Shown here: one piece after another, positions 16,665 to 25,952 of the stretch
Layout: every line of letters begins with the position of its first letter
Numbering within the stretch: the first letter of the stretch is position 1
Translations under genes and position numbers: made by a program
The notes under the pieces: generated by a model
Databases searched by the model: none
What the model saw: the letters and a program-made list of their open reading frames with translations, nothing else
What the model was told of the DNA's origin: nothing
Assembly: GCF_027912675.1 (NCBI RefSeq)
Contig: NZ_CP115757.1
Coordinates: 930,001-994,000, forward strand
Source: Paracoccus sp. SCSIO 75233
GTDB taxonomy: Bacteria; Pseudomonadota; Alphaproteobacteria; Rhodobacterales; Rhodobacteraceae
Direction of reading: 5' to 3'
DNA length: 64,000 bases

Positions 16665-19517
16665 ATGGCAAAGAAAATGCTAATCGACGCGACGCACGCG
16701 GAAGAGACCCGCGTCGTCGTGGTGGATGGAACCAAAGTCGAGGAATTTGATTTCGAGACGGTCAACAAGCGGCAGCTTGCTGGCAATATTTATCTGGCGA
16801 AGGTGACGCGGGTCGAACCCTCGCTTCAGGCCGCGTTCGTGGATTATGGCGGAAACCGTCATGGTTTCCTCGCCTTCGCGGAAATTCACCCGGATTATTA
16901 CCAGATCCCGGCTGCGGATCGCCAGGCGCTGCTTGACGAGGAACGCGCCTATGCCGAGGCCGTCGCGGCTGAGGAGGCGGAAAACGGCAAATCTTCCGGC
17001 AGGGGTGGCAAATCCTCCCGCCGCAGATCCTCCAAACAGGCCCAGCCGGAAAAGGTGGAGACCGGGGACGAGGCGGTCAGCTCGGACGAAATTCCGGGCA
17101 TGGAAGTCGTCGACCACAATGACGAGGGCGTGGCGAATGCGCCCGCCGATACTGCTGATGCGACCGATGAAGCCGACGCGTCAGCCGGTCATGTGGACGC
17201 GGATCGGGCGGAGGCGTCGGATCAGCAGGACGCCCCCCGTCAGGACGCCGACGCGGCCGGCGACGCTGATGACGGTGACGCTGATGACGGTGACGCTGAT
17301 GACGGTGACGCGGATGACGGTGAAGGCGATGACAGCGAGAGCGACGCCGAACCGGCGGATGCCTCCGCCAAGGACGAAAATATCGAATCCGTGGCTGACG
17401 AGGATGTCAGCGAGGAAATTCGCGTCCCCAAGAAACCCCGGCCCCGGCGCTACAAGATCCAGGAGGTCGTCAAGGTCCGCCAGATCATGCTGGTCCAGGT
17501 GGTCAAGGAAGAGCGTGGCAATAAAGGCGCGGCGCTGACGACCTATCTCAGCCTCGCCGGACGTTACTGCGTGCTGATGCCGAATACGGCGCGGGGCGGG
17601 GGGATTTCGCGCAAGATCACCAATGCCTCGGACCGCAAGAAGCTGAAAGACATCGCCTCCAGCCTGAAAGTGCCGCAGGGGGCGGGGCTGATCATCCGGA
17701 CGGCGGGCAGCCAGCGCACCAAGACGGAGATCAAGCGCGACTACGAATATCTGATGCGGCTGTGGGAACAGATCCGTGACCTGACGTTCAAATCGACCGC
17801 ACCTGCGCCGATTTACGAGGAAGGCGATCTGATCAAGCGCTCGATCCGCGATCTCTACAGCAAGGAGATCGACGAGGTGCTGGTCGAGGGCGACCGGGGC
17901 TATCGCGTGGCCAAGGACTTCATGAAAATGATCATGCCGTCCCATGCCCGCAATGTGAAACACTACACCGATCCGATGCCACTTTACGCCCGTTATCAGG
18001 TGGAAAGCTATCTGGGCGGCATGTTCAACCCGACCGTTCAGCTGAAATCCGGCGGCTATATCGTCATCGGCGTGACCGAGGCGCTTGTGGCCATCGACGT
18101 GAACTCGGGCCGTGCGACCAAGGAAGGCTCCATCGAGGATACGGCGACCAAGACCAACCTTGAAGCCGCCGATGAAATTGCCCGCCAGCTGCGCCTGCGC
18201 GACCTTGCCGGGCTGATCGTGATCGACTTCATCGACATGGATGAGCGGAAGAATAACTCCGCTGTCGAGAAGCGTTTGAAAGACCGGCTGAAGACAGATC
18301 GCGCGCGGATTCAGGTCGGCAAGATTTCCGGCTTCGGCCTGATGGAGATGTCGCGGCAGCGTTTGCGGCCGGGCATGCTGGAATCGACGACTCAGCCTTG
18401 CGCGCATTGCCACGGCACCGGGCTGATCCGCTCTGACGACAGCCTGGCGCTGACCATTCTGCGTGCCATCGAGGAGGAGGGGACGCGGAAGCGCTCTCGC
18501 GAGGTGCTGGTCAAGGCGCCGGTTGCGGTCGCGAACTTCCTGATGAACGGCAAGCGCGAGCATATCGCCGTGATCGAGGCGCGCTATGGCATGTCCGTGC
18601 GGGTCGAGGCCGATCCGATGCTGATTTCCCCCGATTTCGCGCTTGAGAAGTTCAAGACCGCGACCCGGACGGTGCCCGATGTGCTGAGCCCGGTCGTCTC
18701 TGTCGATGCGCAGCTTATGGCGCAGATCGACGATGACGAAGACCCGGTCGAGGAGGAAAGCACCGACGAGGTCGAAGCCAGCGATAACGGTGATGGCGAG
18801 GGTGAGGGCGGCAACCGCTCCAAACGCCGCCGCCGCCGGCGTCGCCGGGGTGGCCGGGATCGGAATGACGGCAATGAGTCGTCGGGCGACAATGGCGCAC
18901 AGGGCGACAATGACGATGACGGGGCGGTGGCCGCGAAATCGCGTGATCGCGGCGATGACGCGCAGGACGATCAGGCGGCGAATGGCGATCAGGACGCCAA
19001 TACGCAAGACGGGCAGCCTGCGGAGAAGCCGAAATCGCGCAGCCGCTCCCGCAGCCGCTCGCGCCGCAAGGCAGAGCCGGTGACGGAGGACGCGGCGCAA
19101 GACAGCGCAGCCCCGGTCGCGGAAGCTGCCGCCGATCTTGCCGTAACGGCGAGCGCGGAGGTCGTGGATCTGCGCGACAAGCCTGCCGAGCCGGTCGAGG
19201 TTACGGCAAAGCCGGAAGACGCGCCCGCCATGCAGGCACCTGACGCGGCAGAGGCGCAGACCTCTCCTGAGCCGGTTGCCGTTGATACGGTCGCTGTTGA
19301 TGCCGCTGATGATGTGGCGCAGGCACAGCCCGCTGAGGCGTCCGAGAGCGCGGAAGTCCCGGCAGAAGCGCCTGTCGCCAGCACCGAAGCGCCGGTTGAG
19401 GCGGAAGCCGCACCGGAACCCGCACCCGAGCAAGCTGCCGAACCGGCAGAGGTGGTGGAGGCGCGCGACGACAAGCCGTCGCGTCCCAAGCGCCGCGGCT
19501 GGTGGTCCATCGGCTGA
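16665..19517 (+). CDS. rne: Ribonuclease E
   Basis: The main endoribonuclease of mRNA decay and rRNA/tRNA maturation, 950 residues. The N-terminus MAKKMLIDATHAEETRVVVV and the S1 start (GNIYLAKVTRVEPSLQAAFVDYG) are typical. The S1 domain is interrupted from about residue 95 to 255 by a long acidic and Lys/Arg-rich insertion, a feature of alphaproteobacterial RNase E, which here contains a 15-base tandem repeat. The catalytic core continues with VDVNSGRATKEGSIE (magnesium site) and the zinc-link CAHCHGTG. The C-terminal third is disordered, with Arg-rich RRRRRRRGGRDRND and SRSRSRSRR patches for RNA binding and acidic/Ala-Glu-Pro stretches that would anchor degradosome partners; it ends KRRGWWSIG. 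A terminator follows directly. Confidence 0.96.
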   Translation: MAKKMLIDATHAEETRVVVVDGTKVEEFDFETVNKRQLAGNIYLAKVTRVEPSLQAAFVDYGGNRHGFLAFAEIHPDYYQIPAADRQALLDEERAYAEAVAAEEAENGKSSGRGGKSSRRRSSKQAQPEKVETGDEAVSSDEIPGMEVVDHNDEGVANAPADTADATDEADASAGHVDADRAEASDQQDAPRQDADAAGDADDGDADDGDADDGDADDGEGDDSESDAEPADASAKDENIESVADEDVSEEIRVPKKPRPRRYKIQEVVKVRQIMLVQVVKEERGNKGAALTTYLSLAGRYCVLMPNTARGGGISRKITNASDRKKLKDIASSLKVPQGAGLIIRTAGSQRTKTEIKRDYEYLMRLWEQIRDLTFKSTAPAPIYEEGDLIKRSIRDLYSKEIDEVLVEGDRGYRVAKDFMKMIMPSHARNVKHYTDPMPLYARYQVESYLGGMFNPTVQLKSGGYIVIGVTEALVAIDVNSGRATKEGSIEDTATKTNLEAADEIARQLRLRDLAGLIVIDFIDMDERKNNSAVEKRLKDRLKTDRARIQVGKISGFGLMEMSRQRLRPGMLESTTQPCAHCHGTGLIRSDDSLALTILRAIEEEGTRKRSREVLVKAPVAVANFLMNGKREHIAVIEARYGMSVRVEADPMLISPDFALEKFKTATRTVPDVLSPVVSVDAQLMAQIDDDEDPVEEESTDEVEASDNGDGEGEGGNRSKRRRRRRRRGGRDRNDGNESSGDNGAQGDNDDDGAVAAKSRDRGDDAQDDQAANGDQDANTQDGQPAEKPKSRSRSRSRSRRKAEPVTEDAAQDSAAPVAEAAADLAVTASAEVVDLRDKPAEPVEVTAKPEDAPAMQAPDAAEAQTSPEPVAVDTVAVDAADDVAQAQPAEASESAEVPAEAPVASTEAPVEAEAAPEPAPEQAAEPAEVVEARDDKPSRPKRRGWWSIG
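17262..17321 (+). repeat. Four tandem 15-base repeats inside rne
   Basis: GACGCTGATGACGGT occurs three times exactly and once with one change (GACGCGGATGACGGT), coding for repeated Asp-Ala-Asp-Asp-Gly in the acidic S1 insertion. Repeat number is likely to vary by slippage without shifting frame. Confidence 0.9.
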
Positions 19518-19526
19518 CAGACAGAT

Positions 19527-19555
19527 GGCCCGCCGGATTGCGGCGGGCCTTTTTC
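19527..19555 (+). terminator. Rho-independent terminator of rne
   Basis: GGCCCGCCG and CGGCGGGCC pair perfectly around GATTG and are followed by TTTTTC, 9 bases after the stop codon. Confidence 0.92.
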
Positions 19556-19622
19556 GTAGCGCCCACGTCACTGTGACGCGGTGGCCTCTGGCGTAAATCT
19601 GCAAATTGGCTAAGGTCGCGGC

Positions 19623-20366
19623 ATGTTTGGAATTGACCTGATAGATGCCGGTTTCATGCCAGCGGCGATTGTGGCGCTGCTGGCGGGGGTGCTGTCGTTT
19701 CTTTCACCCTGCGTGTTGCCGGTGGTGCCGCCCTATCTGGCCTATATGACCGGGATCAGTGTCGGCGGGCTGAAATCGGGCGAGCGCAGCGCGGTGCCTG
19801 CGGCGATCATGTTCGTGCTTGGCCTGTCGACCGTGTTTCTGGTCATGGGGTTTGCGGCATCGGCCCTTGGGCGGATGTTCCTTGAATATCAGATCTGGCT
19901 GACCCGGATCGCCGGAGTCGCGGTGATCGTGATGGGGCTGCATTTCCTGCATGTGTTCCGCATCCCGATGCTGGATCAGGAAGCGCGACTGGAAACCGGC
20001 GATCAGGGCGGTTCTGCCTTCGGGGCGTATATCCTCGGGCTGGCCTTCGCCTTTGGCTGGACGCCGTGCATCGGCCCGCAGCTTGGCATGATTCTGTCGC
20101 TTGCCGCGACGGAGGCGCAGATCGGGCGCGGCACCGGGCTTTTGGCGGTCTATGCGTTCGGGCTGGGGATTCCGTTCCTGCTGTCTGCGATCTTCATCAA
20201 CCGCGCAATGGGGCTGATGAACCGGATCAAGCCCTATCTGAAGGTGATCGAGCGGGCCATGGGTGTGCTGCTGATCGTGGTCGGTGTGCTGCTGCTCAGC
20301 GGGCGGATGGCGGATTTGTCCTACTGGATGCTGGAGACGTTCCCCTTCCTCGCCACGCTGGGCTAA
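19623..20366 (+). CDS. ccdA: Cytochrome c biogenesis protein CcdA
   Basis: An inner-membrane thiol transporter of 247 residues with six predicted membrane spans. It passes reducing power from cytoplasmic thioredoxin to periplasmic cytochrome c maturation factors. The two reactive cysteines are in the expected places: LSFLSPCVLPVVPPYLAYMTG in the first span and FGWTPCIGPQLGMIL in the fourth. Length matches CcdA rather than the longer DsbD. It overlaps the convergent murJ gene by 4 bases at the stop codons, so the two transcripts meet end to end. Confidence 0.95.
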   Translation: MFGIDLIDAGFMPAAIVALLAGVLSFLSPCVLPVVPPYLAYMTGISVGGLKSGERSAVPAAIMFVLGLSTVFLVMGFAASALGRMFLEYQIWLTRIAGVAVIVMGLHFLHVFRIPMLDQEARLETGDQGGSAFGAYILGLAFAFGWTPCIGPQLGMILSLAATEAQIGRGTGLLAVYAFGLGIPFLLSAIFINRAMGLMNRIKPYLKVIERAMGVLLIVVGVLLLSGRMADLSYWMLETFPFLATLG

Positions 20367-21889
20367 CGCTTCACATTGCGTTTGAGATCGGACAGCGACA
20401 CAGCGCCGGTTGCAAAGCTGAGCGCGAAGTAAAGCGCAGCACCGCCGATCACCAGCAAGGCAAGCTCCGGGATCCGCGCCATGCCGATACTGTCGGTCCA
20501 GCGCAGCGTCGCCCAGAGTGCCGCGGCCATCAGCGCCGATGACAGCATGATGCGGGGCGCGGTACGGCGCAGCCGCGTATCCCAGCGGGTCGCCTGACCC
20601 ATGCTGCGCGTGCCCAGCCAGAGCTGCACCACCATCACCCATGACGCCACTGAGGTCGCAATTGCAGCGGCCATGAAGCCGATGCTGCCCATCAGCCCGA
20701 AGGCCACAGCCGCATTGACGATCATGGCGATCAGGGCGTAGCGGGCGGGTGAGCGGGTATCCTCGCGGGCGAAATAGAGCGGTTGCAGGATTTTCTGCAG
20801 CACGAAGGCGGGCAGGCCAAGCGCATAGACGACAAGCGCGCGGGCGGTTTGCAGCACGTCATGATCGGTGAACTGGCCGCGCCCGAACAGCGTGTCGACC
20901 ATCGGCACGGCGATGACGGCAATGGCAAAGGCACAGGGCATGGTCAGGAACAGCCCGAACTCCGTCGCGCGTGAAAAGGCTGACTGACCGCCTGCCTCAT
21001 CCCCTTCGCGCAGCCGCCGGGCCAGTTCCGGCAGCAGCACGACCGCCACGGCACCTGCAACCACGCCGAGCGGCAGTTGATAAAGCCGGTCGGAGTAATA
21101 CAGCCACGCGACCGCGCCATCGAATTGCGAGGCGACCTGCCGCCCGACCAGCAGGTTGATCTGCACGACGCCGCCGGCGAACGCAGCGGGCAGGGCGACG
21201 ATCACCAGCTTGCGCATATCAGGCGACAGCCGGGGACGCTTCGGAAAGAAGGTCCAGCCGGTCCGGTGCGCGTCCCACCAGACGAGGCCAAGCTGAGCGA
21301 TCCCGGTGATCGGCGTTGCCCAGGCCAGCGTCAGCCCCAGATCCCAGCCCTGCCAGCGGCCCAGCAGCATGGCGATGATGAACAGCACGTTCAGGATCAC
21401 CGGCGCGGCGGCGGCGGCCGTGAAGCGCCCATTCGCGTTCAGCACGCCCGAGATCATCGAGGCGAGCGAGATCAGCAGGATATAAGGGAAGGTGATGCGG
21501 CCATATTCGACGGTCATCGCAAAACGCTCATCACCCGCGAAGCCGGACGCCATCAGCAGGACCATGACCGGCATGAAGATCATGGCAATGGCCGACAGCA
21601 GCAGCACGGTGACGAACAGCCCCGAAAACGCTTCGGAGGCAAAGCGCATCGCCTCTTTCCGGTCCTCCAGCCGCTTGGCGAACATCGGCACGAAGGCGGT
21701 ATTGAACGCACCTTCCGCGAAGAAGCGGCGGAACATATTGGGCAGCGACAACGCGATGGCGAAGGCTTCGGCCATCGGTCCCGCACCCAGCCATGCCGCC
21801 ATGATCTGATCGCGGACAAAGCCCAGCAGGCGGGACAGGAATGTCCAGCTTCCCACGGCCAGAAAGCCGCGCACCATTCCGTTTTTCAT
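20363..21889 (-). CDS. murJ: Lipid II flippase MurJ
   Basis: A 508-residue MOP-superfamily membrane protein with about 14 spans that flips lipid II across the inner membrane for cell-wall synthesis. The N-terminal block SWTFLSRLLGFVRDQIMAAWLGAGP is diagnostic, as are FRRFFAEGAFNTAFVPMF and LPLGVVAGAVAVVLLPELAR. The start at 21889 (MKNGMVRGFLAVG) has a CAGGAG site just upstream, overlapping the end of glnD by spacing of only 4 bases. An upstream in-frame Met would place 28 extra residues inside glnD and is rejected. It is cotranscribed behind glnD. Confidence 0.96.
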   Translation of the reverse strand: MKNGMVRGFLAVGSWTFLSRLLGFVRDQIMAAWLGAGPMAEAFAIALSLPNMFRRFFAEGAFNTAFVPMFAKRLEDRKEAMRFASEAFSGLFVTVLLLSAIAMIFMPVMVLLMASGFAGDERFAMTVEYGRITFPYILLISLASMISGVLNANGRFTAAAAAPVILNVLFIIAMLLGRWQGWDLGLTLAWATPITGIAQLGLVWWDAHRTGWTFFPKRPRLSPDMRKLVIVALPAAFAGGVVQINLLVGRQVASQFDGAVAWLYYSDRLYQLPLGVVAGAVAVVLLPELARRLREGDEAGGQSAFSRATEFGLFLTMPCAFAIAVIAVPMVDTLFGRGQFTDHDVLQTARALVVYALGLPAFVLQKILQPLYFAREDTRSPARYALIAMIVNAAVAFGLMGSIGFMAAAIATSVASWVMVVQLWLGTRSMGQATRWDTRLRRTAPRIMLSSALMAAALWATLRWTDSIGMARIPELALLVIGGAALYFALSFATGAVSLSDLKRNVKR

Positions 21890-21893
21890 CGGT

Positions 21894-24689
21894 TTATGCT
21901 CCTGCCTGCTCCGAGCCTGCGCGCTCCGCGCCTTCGCGTATGGCCTGCCGCAGTTTCTTTTCCAAGGCCTCACGGCGGCCCGGCTGTTGCAGTTTCAGGC
22001 CGAAGGCGTCTTTTACATAGAAACTATCCACGACCTGCGCCCCGTAAGTCGCGATCACGGCGCTTGCGATGCGGATATGGTTTGCGGCCAGCGTCCGGGT
22101 CAGATCGTACAGCAGGCCGGGGCGGTCGCGGGTATCCACCTCGATAATCGTGTAGATATCGCTGCCCTCATTGTCGAAAGTGACATGGGTCGGGAATTTG
22201 AACGCCTTGTCGCGCTTCTTCATCTGATCCTTGTCGGCCAATGCATCACGCGGCACGACCTCGCCTTTCAGCGTCCGGTCGATCATCCGGCGCAGGCGCG
22301 GCAGGCGTTCCGCCTCATAGGGGTGGCCCTCGCTGTCCTGAACCCAGAACACGGCCGTGGCGAACCCGTCTTTCGACGTATAGGTCCGCGCATCCACGAC
22401 ATTCGCCCCGACCAGAGCCAGCGCGCCAGCGAGGCGGGAGAAGATGCCGGGGTGATCCGACAGCACGAAAATCGCGCGGGTGGCGTCGCGGTCGGGATCG
22501 GGGTGCAGGTCGATATGGATTTCATCCTCGCCCAGATCCTTGAGCAGACCGGCGATAACGGCGTGCGTCTCCGTCGGCAGGCCCTGCCAGTAATTCGCAT
22601 AATGCCGTGCGGTTTCCTCGCGGATCGCCTTCGCATCCCAGCCCTCGGCAATCAGCCGGTGGCGCAGCGCGCGTTTCGCGTCATTGCGCCGCTGATCGCG
22701 GTTCAGCGCCTCCATCCCGTTTTCCAGAACGCTGGCGGTCTGTTCGTAAAGCTGGCGCAGCAGCACGGCTTTCCAGTTGTTCCATGTCCCCGGCCCGACG
22801 CCGCGAATATCGCAGACGGTCAGCACCAGCAGCAGATCGAGCCGTTTGCGCGTTTTCACCGCCTTGGCAAAGTCGCGGATCGTGCGCGGATCGGAAATAT
22901 CGCGCTTCTGGGCTACGTCCGACATCAGCAGGTGATTGCGGACCAGCCATTCGATGGTCTCGATCTCGTCGGAGGCAAGACCGAAACGCGTGGTGACGCG
23001 CCGGGCGATCTGGGCGCCGATGATGGAATGATCCTCGGGACGCCCCTTGCCGATATCGTGCAGGAACAGCGCCAGATACAGAACCCTGCGGTTGATGTCG
23101 CCGGCCATGATGCGGCTGGCGATCGGCAAATCCTCGACCTCGTGCCCCTGCTCGATCTCCGACAGGGCGACGATGCACTGAATGGTATGCTCGTCCACCG
23201 TATAGCTGTGATAGACGTTGAACTGCATCATCGCCACGACCGGCTCAAATTCCGGGATGAACGCGCCCAGCACGTCCAGCTCGTTCATCCGGCGCAAGGC
23301 GCGTTCCGGGTTGCCGCGTTTCAGGAGCAGGTCGAGGAAGATACGCACGGCCTCCGGATCGCTCCGCATCTCCTCGTCGATCAGGTCGAGATTCGATGCG
23401 ATCAGCCGCATGGCCTCGGGGTGGATGAGGATGCCGGTCCGCAGCGCCTCCTCGAAAAGCCGCAGGATATTGAGATGATCGTCAAGTGCCGTGTTGAAAT
23501 CGGCAAAGGTCAGGCGACCGGATTCCTCGGCAAAGCCGTCGCGCAGTTTCTTGCGGCGGCGGAAGATACGTTTCAGCAGCGGTTGCTGAAAGACATGCTG
23601 CCGTTCAAGCGCGGTCAGGAACACCCGTGTCAACTCGCCCACGCGCGTGGCGTGCAGAAAATACTCCTGCATGAACAACTCCACGCCGCGTCTGCCGGGA
23701 CGGTCGTGATAGCCCATGCGGCGCGCAACCTCGACCTGCATGTCAAAGCTCAGAATATCGACCGGACGGCCTGCGATCAGGTGCAGATGACAGCGGGCGG
23801 CCCACATGAAATCCTCCGCCTGCCAGAAGGCCAGATGCTCGTCGCGGGTGAAAAAACCCAACTCGACAAGCTGGGCGGCACGTTCGACACGGTGAATATA
23901 CTTGGCGATCCAATACAGCGTCTGGAGATCGCGTAACCCGCCCTTGCCCTCTTTGACATTGGGTTCGAGAACGTAGCGCTGTCCGCCCTGTTTTTCATGC
24001 CGCTGATCGCGCTCGGCCAGCTTCGCTTCGATGAATTCGGGGATGGAGTTTTCGAACAGCTCGGACCACAGCCGCTCCCGCAGGGTTTCCGCCAGCGACA
24101 GTTGACCTGCGACGGCACGATGCTCCACCATCGAGGTGCGGATCGTCATGTCCTGCTTTGCCAGCCGCAGGCAATCATCGATGCTGCGGGTCGCGTGGCC
24201 GACCTTCAGCTTGAGATCCCAGAGCATATACAGCATCGATTCAACGACGCTCTCTGCCCAGGCTGAGGTTTTGTACGGGGTCAGAAACAGCAGGTCGACA
24301 TCGGAGTGCGGTGCCATTTCCGCCCGCCCGTAGCCGCCGACCGCCAGCACTGCCAGCTGTTCGGCATCGGTCGGGCTTTGCAGCGGATGCAGATAGGTGG
24401 TGGCGACGTGATGAACCGTGGTGACGACCGCGTCGGTCAGGCTGGCGATGGCGCGCACGGTTTCGCGCGCCGCACGGGGATGGGTTTCAAAGCCAGCGAT
24501 AATGTCCTGAAGTGCCGCGTTCCGGGCGGTTTGCAGCGCCGCGACGGTCGCTGCGCGTTTGGATCGCGCATCGGGGGCGGCGTCGATTTCGGCGGCGAGT
24601 TCGGGCAGAAATGTCTCGGGGTCGAATAAGGAATGCGCCCCGGGCAGTGCCGGGGCGCTCTGAGGCAGCAACTCGTTATCAGAGCTCAA
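21894..24689 (-). CDS. glnD: Bifunctional uridylyltransferase/uridylyl-removing enzyme GlnD
   Basis: The nitrogen sensor that uridylylates and de-uridylylates PII proteins in response to glutamine, about 931 residues. Domains in order are the nucleotidyltransferase (VGGYGRAEMAPHSDVDLLFL), the helical linker domain with NVKEGKGGLRDLQTLYW, the HD domain (LFLHDIGKGRPEDHS) and two C-terminal ACT domains (FSRLAGALALVGANVVDART and RPGLLYDLTRTLAANHIRIA). The start is uncertain. A TTG at 24689 sits one base after the stop of the upstream lipoprotein gene; another TTG lies at 24671, and an ATG at 24785 would overlap that gene by 95 bases and is unlikely. It forms an operon with murJ downstream. Confidence 0.94.
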   Translation of the reverse strand: MSSDNELLPQSAPALPGAHSLFDPETFLPELAAEIDAAPDARSKRAATVAALQTARNAALQDIIAGFETHPRAARETVRAIASLTDAVVTTVHHVATTYLHPLQSPTDAEQLAVLAVGGYGRAEMAPHSDVDLLFLTPYKTSAWAESVVESMLYMLWDLKLKVGHATRSIDDCLRLAKQDMTIRTSMVEHRAVAGQLSLAETLRERLWSELFENSIPEFIEAKLAERDQRHEKQGGQRYVLEPNVKEGKGGLRDLQTLYWIAKYIHRVERAAQLVELGFFTRDEHLAFWQAEDFMWAARCHLHLIAGRPVDILSFDMQVEVARRMGYHDRPGRRGVELFMQEYFLHATRVGELTRVFLTALERQHVFQQPLLKRIFRRRKKLRDGFAEESGRLTFADFNTALDDHLNILRLFEEALRTGILIHPEAMRLIASNLDLIDEEMRSDPEAVRIFLDLLLKRGNPERALRRMNELDVLGAFIPEFEPVVAMMQFNVYHSYTVDEHTIQCIVALSEIEQGHEVEDLPIASRIMAGDINRRVLYLALFLHDIGKGRPEDHSIIGAQIARRVTTRFGLASDEIETIEWLVRNHLLMSDVAQKRDISDPRTIRDFAKAVKTRKRLDLLLVLTVCDIRGVGPGTWNNWKAVLLRQLYEQTASVLENGMEALNRDQRRNDAKRALRHRLIAEGWDAKAIREETARHYANYWQGLPTETHAVIAGLLKDLGEDEIHIDLHPDPDRDATRAIFVLSDHPGIFSRLAGALALVGANVVDARTYTSKDGFATAVFWVQDSEGHPYEAERLPRLRRMIDRTLKGEVVPRDALADKDQMKKRDKAFKFPTHVTFDNEGSDIYTIIEVDTRDRPGLLYDLTRTLAANHIRIASAVIATYGAQVVDSFYVKDAFGLKLQQPGRREALEKKLRQAIREGAERAGSEQAGA

Positions 24690-24690
24690 C

Positions 24691-25881
24691 TCAGAACCCG
24701 AAACCGCGCCTGAAGCTGCGCGGTGCCGGGTCGATGACGACGACCTGACCGTTATTGATGGTCGCCACGGCCATGCCGCGCTCATTGGTGCCGTTCGGGC
24801 GCAGGCGGAACACGCCGTTGACGCCGGTGAACCCTGCCGGGCGGGTCAGCCCGACCGTGTTGACCGCGTTGCGGTTGCCCGAGCCTGCCAGCGCCGCAAT
24901 CGCCGCGACGCCGTCATAGCCGAGCGAGGCCAGATCATGCGGTGCCTCGCCATAGGCGCTGCGATAGCGGGTTGCGAATTGCTGCTGCATCGCGGTGTCG
25001 GGCAGCGCGAACCATCCGCCCTGAACGCCCGGAAGCTGAAGCCGCGCGGCGGGAATGTCCCAGCGGGTCAGGCCCATCATCTGCGCATCCGCCGAGGTCA
25101 CGCCTGCATTGTTGAGCTGGTTGGTCAGGTAGGGCAGAACCGCCTGCTGGTTGGCGGTGACGAAGATCGCGTCGATCTCCTTGCCTTTCGCGGCCTTGGT
25201 GACGGCCGGAATGATCGCGTCGATGCTTTCCTGCGACAGGGCATGCTGCTGACGGGCGCTGAGCGTGGCACCGTTCTGGGCGATGGCGGACTCGATGGCG
25301 GCGGCTCCGACCTGGCCGGCGGCGTCGTTTTCGTACAGCATCAGGAAGCGCTTGAGGCCCTGATCCACGCCGTAGCTGACCAAACGATTGGCGATATTGT
25401 CGAAGGTGTTGCCCAGCACATAGACATTGCCGCCTGCGATCTGGGTGTTGTTCGAGAAGGACAGGACGTTGAGATTGTTATCCTTCATGGCATTGCCGAC
25501 CGCATTGGCCGAATCCGCGAAAAGCGGGCCGATGATGATCTTTGCACCCTCGGATGCGGCGCGTTCCGCTGCCGACACGGCGGAGGATTCAGCCGGCGTG
25601 GCGGTGTAGATCCGCAGGTCGATCTTTGCACCATCCGCATCGGCTGCGGCCATCCGGCCCGCATTGGCCAGAGACCGGCCCAGCCGGTCAAGATCGGGGT
25701 TGCCGGTCCCGCCCGGCACCAGCATGGCGACCTGAACCGGTTCCGATGGATTGATCTGCGGCCCGATGGCCGGGCCGGAACTTCCGAGGCTGGTCGGCTG
25801 GCAGGCGGCAAGCGCGATTCCTGCCGCCAAAAGACCGGCCTGCGCGGCGCGGCGCGTGAAACGCTTGGCAATGGTGTACAT
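24691..25881 (-). CDS. Lipoprotein, penicillin-binding protein activator (LpoA C-domain-like)
   Basis: A 396-residue lipoprotein: basic start, hydrophobic core and lipobox ALAAC (Cys near residue 27). The mature part is a periplasmic-binding-protein fold of the type annotated as penicillin-binding protein activator or Leu/Ile/Val-binding-like, with VAMLVPGGTGNPDLDRLGRSL, GAKIIIGPLFADSANAVGNAM, FLMLYENDAAGQVGAAAIE and a central LTRWDIPAARLQLPGVQGGW. In gammaproteobacteria the LpoA homologue stimulates PBP1A; whether that holds in this lineage is unknown. It heads the operon with glnD and murJ, which gives a cell-envelope and nitrogen mixture, and is divergent from rsmI. Confidence 0.85.
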   Translation of the reverse strand: MYTIAKRFTRRAAQAGLLAAGIALAACQPTSLGSSGPAIGPQINPSEPVQVAMLVPGGTGNPDLDRLGRSLANAGRMAAADADGAKIDLRIYTATPAESSAVSAAERAASEGAKIIIGPLFADSANAVGNAMKDNNLNVLSFSNNTQIAGGNVYVLGNTFDNIANRLVSYGVDQGLKRFLMLYENDAAGQVGAAAIESAIAQNGATLSARQQHALSQESIDAIIPAVTKAAKGKEIDAIFVTANQQAVLPYLTNQLNNAGVTSADAQMMGLTRWDIPAARLQLPGVQGGWFALPDTAMQQQFATRYRSAYGEAPHDLASLGYDGVAAIAALAGSGNRNAVNTVGLTRPAGFTGVNGVFRLRPNGTNERGMAVATINNGQVVVIDPAPRSFRRGFGF

Positions 25882-25952
25882 GAAATTGATTCCCTATTGT
25901 CAGGTCACATGGGTTTGGCCGGAGGGTATTCAACACGCCCGCTATTGGCAAC

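Noticed and set aside
17262..17321. Tandem repeats as a CRISPR array
   Set aside because: Head-to-tail 15-base units without spacers, in frame inside rne.
17181..19604. 807-codon open frame antisense to rne
   Set aside because: A mirror of high-GC codon bias in rne; product is Arg/Leu/Gly-rich with no family features.
21987..23936. 649-codon open frame antisense to glnD
   Set aside because: Shadow of glnD, whose domains are all identified in the other frame.
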